A model generated the notes under the pieces. The model worked only from the letters and a program-made list of their open reading frames with translations, searched no databases and had not been told where the DNA came from. From positions 13,932,670 to 13,996,669 of the forward strand of contig NC_087062.1 of NCBI RefSeq assembly GCF_963678635.1: a DNA stretch of 64,000 bases. Reading direction: 5' to 3'. Positions 60,200 to 64,000 of this stretch are shown in pieces; position 1 is the first letter of the stretch, and each line of letters starts with the position of its first letter. This DNA comes from Symsagittifera roscoffensis. Its lineage: Eukaryota > Xenacoelomorpha > Acoela > Convolutidae. The position numbers and the translations under genes were made by a program.

Positions 60200-61650
60200 T
60201 TTCGACGCTGAAATAATTGCTATTCTTACTAAGTCGGACGAAATATTAAACTGTGTTGTTGAATCATTACAATCGGATAACTTAAACGAAATTCGCGACT
60301 TAGGCCCTTATTTTACCAATTATCTCGACAAGCTGCACAAGTCGAACGAAAAATTATTCTTAAACGACAAGATTGCGATGCCGACACAATTGCGGACCCC
60401 AACGTGATGAGGCTATACAAAGGTCACTCAGGCACGTGGAAAGGGAAAATCGAGACTGCAACAAAACCGGTAAGAATTAGAAATCTGTCATTCCCAAGGG
60501 TGTTGTTACGAAAACTGAGGTGTTAGAAGAGCCGAATCAGCAAATTCAATTTTTTGATGCCGTTACCGGGTTTTTGCAGTCTTGGGCTGCAAATAATAGT
60601 TATTGGGCTGCAAATAACTTTTGACTTATTTGTACGGATAGATTCTCTACGTTTCTCCAAATCCAAAATACAATCAGAACAACAGGGAGAGTTATTCAAG
60701 AATATATGGAAAAATATATTGTGTTAGACCCAATATTGCGGAAAATCCGGACAGACCAAGGATCGGGATTCAGTTGAAAATTCAACAGTGATTCTGCGCA
60801 AAATAGAATACACAAGTAATATTTGCACCCATGGGTAATCACCGGGCAACAGAGCTCGTGCAGCGGTGTATTCGAACAATATGGTAACGCCTTAAGGGCT
60901 GTTCTTTTCAAAAGCCAAAATTGGTTTTTAAAACGGCGTTAAATGAGATAATGTTTAGTATTTAAAAAAACACTCATCAGTCAATGCGTTGTTCGCCGTT
61001 CGAATGAGGTTTGGCATACAGTTACTAAACCTGCATCCGCGAATAACTTGACTTGGAAAATGTTTTTTTTTTGTTTTTTTTTCTCAGATAAGAATTAGAA
61101 GATGTTTTCGGCTCAAGTAATGCAGAATTACACATTACCCGACGATGAGACTACAATAGAACGCATGGCCGGGTAGATAACCTGTTGATGGCCCAGAAAG
61201 AGTACAGTGCTGGACAACTCATCAACTCATGCCGCACCGAATAAAGCGTCAGTTTTGAGCGCCAAGAAAAAAGGATATCATCTATTTCAAAAAAAAACAA
61301 GATCGATTAAAATCGGAACCTTTTTTTGAAATTATGACGGAAAATGCGCGGGAGATAGATCGTACGGACAGGTGATTCATGAATATCATTTTTAGATAAG
61401 TTTAGGTGAAAGAACCTCGTATCATGGGAAAACGCAAACACCTCGAATACCACACAGTAATAAGCCAATGGGTTCAGATGTGCGGCAAGGGAACAAAGCT
61501 AGAGATCCCCCGAAAGCAGCGGCGCTAAAGGAATCGCGAGACACTACTAAAGATCTGCTAAAAGCAAAGGACAGGAATGCGGACGATGCAATTGTAGTTA
61601 CCGGATCAGCGAAATTTCCGATCATTATCGATAATTCTTCAGATTGACTA
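60200..61650 (+). pseudogene. Integrase and Pol C-terminal remnants of the Mag-like element
   Basis: Scattered frames: NEKLFLNDKIAMPTQL near 60350, GHSGTWKGKIET near 60424 (integrase zinc-domain type, GHPG-like), and a basic C-terminal region (SNKPMGSDVRQGNKARDPP ... DDAIVVTGSAKFPIIIDNSSD) ending near 61648. Stops and shifts occur throughout. The region 61650-62172 holds no recognisable coding part. Confidence 0.55.
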
Positions 61651-62172
61651 CTGCCATAAAAAGCCGAATAAGTAACCTAACAAGGACTATCAGTTCCAAG
61701 CGCAATCCCACAAACTACGCTTCGGAGCCGATCGTCTTAGTGCACCCAGAGACTGGGGAATAGTCCCGTTCTCTAGCTCCGAGGAAAATAGCGGAGTAAA
61801 AATGGACTTAGGAGCAAGAGTATTGGAGCAGAGTAGTCCAATTATCCTTTCATCTACTGAAGATGTGGAACAGAATTGTCCAAGGGCTGACGAGCCCTCG
61901 GGAATCGATGTACAAGATGGGCTAACAAGTCCTCGCAAGGATTCGGAGGGGCTAACAAAAACACCCGAGCCAGTAAAGAAAGAGTGTTCCGAAAAACACA
62001 CCGACGGAGCCCTTTGAGACCTCAACATTTGCCTTGCTAGGGCGAAAAGTGATGGGAGATTAGTGACAAATATTTTGAACAAATGACTATACTACTTATA
62101 TATTATTGAAGCAGTAAAATTGAATACCCAACATTTCAAATTGTTGTAGGGGGAGGAAGTATTTCAAATTGA

Positions 62173-62429
62173 TGTAAGTTAACAAAACCAAGGTCACTCT
62201 GTCATAACCGTAAGGTAACAAGGCTGTAGTGAGGTGTATTATGTAACTTATGGTTATTACGTATTGTGTATTACATTGTTATGTTATGGTACCAAGGTCA
62301 GCATCATAGAGGTGGTAAACCATAGTGTTCCCATCGGCGCTGGTGACCGCAAAGAATTTAAGTCGTTCTGTTACGTTTTCTTTATTAACGGTTAGAGATT
62401 AATACACCTTCAATGAGTATACATCTACA
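62173..62429 (+). repeat. 3' LTR of the Mag-like element
   Basis: Begins TGTAAGTTAACAAAACCAAGG and ends ACATCTACA. Directly after it, 62431-62452 (AAGCCAAGGTCACTCTGTCTTC) again resembles the LTR's own 57408-57430, suggesting a leftover piece of a second LTR next to the splice acceptor. Confidence 0.75.
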
Positions 62430-62464
62430 AAAGCCAAGGTCACTCTGTCTTCTCTTGTGTTCAG

Positions 62465-62613
62465 AAGCAGCAATGCGCCCAACAGCATGCTAATTTTCTA
62501 CAGCAAGACGCCACCTGTGATTGTGGACGTGGACCGTCTCTCCTGCTGGCACGTGTCCAGTCTCAGAGAGTGGAGCGACATGTGTGAGAATGTTCGCAAC
62601 AACACCAAGCAGA
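62465..62613 (+). CDS. Host exon 6
   Basis: Between acceptor CTTGTGTTCAG and donor AAGCAGA|GTGAGT. After one base completing the split codon from exon 5, the frame reads SSNAPNSMLIFYSKTPPV, VDVDRLSCWHVSSLREW and CENVRNNTKQ, leaving phase 1. GC and codon composition are high against AT-rich flanks. Family not recognised. The acceptor lies only 36 bases after the Mag LTR. Confidence 0.7.
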
Positions 62614-64000
62614 GTGAGTAGATGCATGTAGCGATTAGCATAATTATCCATTAACATGCTTTAGGTGTTTTTTGAGATTAGAAAACAATCTTCAAACACA
62701 TGTAGATGAGTTTAAACTTTCAGAAAAAAAGAAAAACAACGTGCATACAATTTTCACCAATTTCCGTATGATCACAAACATAGCATTGAAAACCGGCCGA
62801 AAGTGAGACGGAATCACTCAGTCGAAACATATATAAACGAGGTAAAAAAACTTTATCTACCAAAATTTTCATAAATCTTTTGCGAATTGGGTTTCAATCG
62901 GAGGATTTCATGCTGAAAATTACATGCTAAAACTACCCGTGAGGTCTCCACTTCAGCCCTTCATTCATAAAAACTTTTCAAGCTTTGAGACTCAAAAAAC
63001 ATAAAGGTCTAAACAAAATTTTGCATTTCAGTAGATGCAAAATAAATTAGGCCAGAACTATTTAGGTCGAATACAACTGTTTAGCGGTCGAATACAACAA
63101 AAAAAACTATACAAAACTGGTAAATTTATACAATATAGGATAAGGATTAAATCCAAAATGGATTAAACCGAACTTGCGTATAAAGCACCTCAGGTGCTTC
63201 AAATTTTTGAGAACTCATAAAAAAATTGCATATTTTGAAAAAAAGGCCTGCAACCTTCGAGTGTACCCCGACAGCACCCAGATTCGTAATTTCAAATTTT
63301 TATAGGATTAAGAATTTTAAACACAGGATTAAGAATTTTGGAAATAAAGTTTTTCGAAAAAATTTGAAAAGAAAACACAAAAATTTTGCATTTCATATGC
63401 CGTAAATGATTTGGGCATTCATAATTTGAGACCAAATTTGCAACCCCCGGGGCAACTATGACAGCATTCCACAATTGTGTTGCCAACTTTTAATTCGGTG
63501 GAACAAACACTAGATTCAAGCTGGAAAACCGAAAAAAGAATTCTTAAGCATTGCAGTATACAAATTAGCTTAACCACGCATAGATACATTATGCCCTTAA
63601 ATGGTGCAGAAAAAAGGCTCAAACTAGGCAAGATACGTGTCACATGCGATTAGACATAGTCTTGACAGATAGATGAAACTATGTACAAAACTGGTAGATT
63701 TACAAGTTGAAGCATAAGGGTGAAATCAAAAAAAGATTTCAATTTACATGAAAGTTATTCACACCAGAAAAATTGATGCTTAAGAAAATAGATCGATAAA
63801 AATATAGGAAAACGGTAGCCCGACAATTTAACTTTTTCCCAAAAATAAGTTTCAAACTGCAAAAATTTTGGCTTCATTGTCGACCTAAGTATGGACGCTC
63901 TTTTACGCTAAACAGGCAATAAGAGTACCTTGAACTTGATATACTTCTAAAGTAGGTTGAAGATTTCAGCAGACGGGTCCTGAAGGCAAAGTTGTTAAGG
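62614..64000. other. AT-rich intron or intergenic DNA
   Basis: No coding region supported. A short phrase recurs in diverged form: ACAAAACTGGTAAATTTATACAA (about 63112) and ACAAAACTGGTAGATTTACAAG (about 63686), each followed by a GGAT/GGGT-AAATC stretch; the phrases are 22-23 bases and are described here only by position and key words ACAAAACTGGTA and ATTTA. Confidence 0.5.

Larger units (their letters stand above)
57396..62429 (+). mobile_element. Decayed Mag-like Ty3/gypsy LTR retrotransposon
   Basis: LTRs of about 259 and 257 bp (57396-57654, 62173-62429), visibly diverged by more than a tenth, bound a 4.5-kb interior. A primer-binding site TGGCGCAGTC starts directly after the 5' LTR, matching the Ser-tRNA type used by Mag elements. 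Interior remnants in order: Gag with a degenerate CCHC knuckle, the first part of an RT, an integrase zinc-domain region and a Pol C-terminus. All frames carry stops and shifts. No TSD was found. A purine tract GGGGGAGGAAG (62148-62158) lies 14 bases before my 3' LTR start, so the LTR may begin slightly earlier. Confidence 0.8.

Noticed and set aside
61690..62082. 130-codon minus-strand frame in the Mag-like element
   Set aside because: Antisense to the decayed 3' part of the element; Ser-rich, no motif.

Overview
The window is nuclear DNA from an AT-rich, repeat-rich invertebrate animal genome. The evidence is GT-AG split genes with long introns, a rhodopsin-family GPCR exon, a hAT-type MITE, Ty3/gypsy LTR elements and an envelope-carrying element. 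I cannot name the species from sequence alone.

Layout. 1-4971: the last exon of a GPCR gene (+ strand), AT-rich filler and a 425-bp MITE with an 8-bp target-site duplication (TSD). 4972-10771: four exons of one unidentified host gene (+), all joined in phase 0. 11060-39992: a giant LTR retrotransposon of about 28.9 kb in antisense orientation. 39993-44052: repeat-rich DNA without a convincing gene. 44057-56341: a 12.3-kb sense-oriented LTR element with identical 408-bp LTRs, a 4-bp TSD and a tRNA primer-binding site. 56994-57055 and 62465-62613: two more host-type exons, probably of the same gene. 57396-62429: a decayed Mag-like Ty3/gypsy element between those two exons. 62614-64000: AT-rich non-coding DNA. 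Intron 4 of the host gene would therefore be about 46 kb, almost all of it two retroelements.

The giant element reads 5'->3' on the minus strand: 2,537-bp LTR, a ~3-kb leader full of a CCGGATT-type motif, Gag with two CCHC knuckles, protease, RT/RNase H, a linker, integrase with an acidic tail, then a third coding region of more than 8 kb. The third region carries a coiled coil, an SGNH (GDSL) hydrolase domain, a second degenerate SGNH-like domain and about 1,600 residues I do not recognise. Many single in-frame stops, a few frameshifts, a damaged protease active site and an RT deletion show that this copy is inactive. Its 3' end carries a nearly perfect 1.88-kb tandem duplication. Both LTRs hold an antisense cassette that looks like a terminal exon (acceptor, 56 codons, stop, AATAAA).

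The 12.3-kb element is the most unusual object. Its LTRs are identical by eye and its ORFs are open, yet I see no protease, RT, RNase H or integrase catalytic core. An N-terminal Gag-like region is joined in frame to an integrase C-terminal domain. Downstream are a small two-pass membrane protein, a 378-codon ORF with no ATG, an envelope-like glycoprotein of 872 residues and a 599-residue ORF starting in an ATGA overlap. It looks like a young, trans-mobilised provirus that kept its envelope and accessory genes and lost its enzymes.
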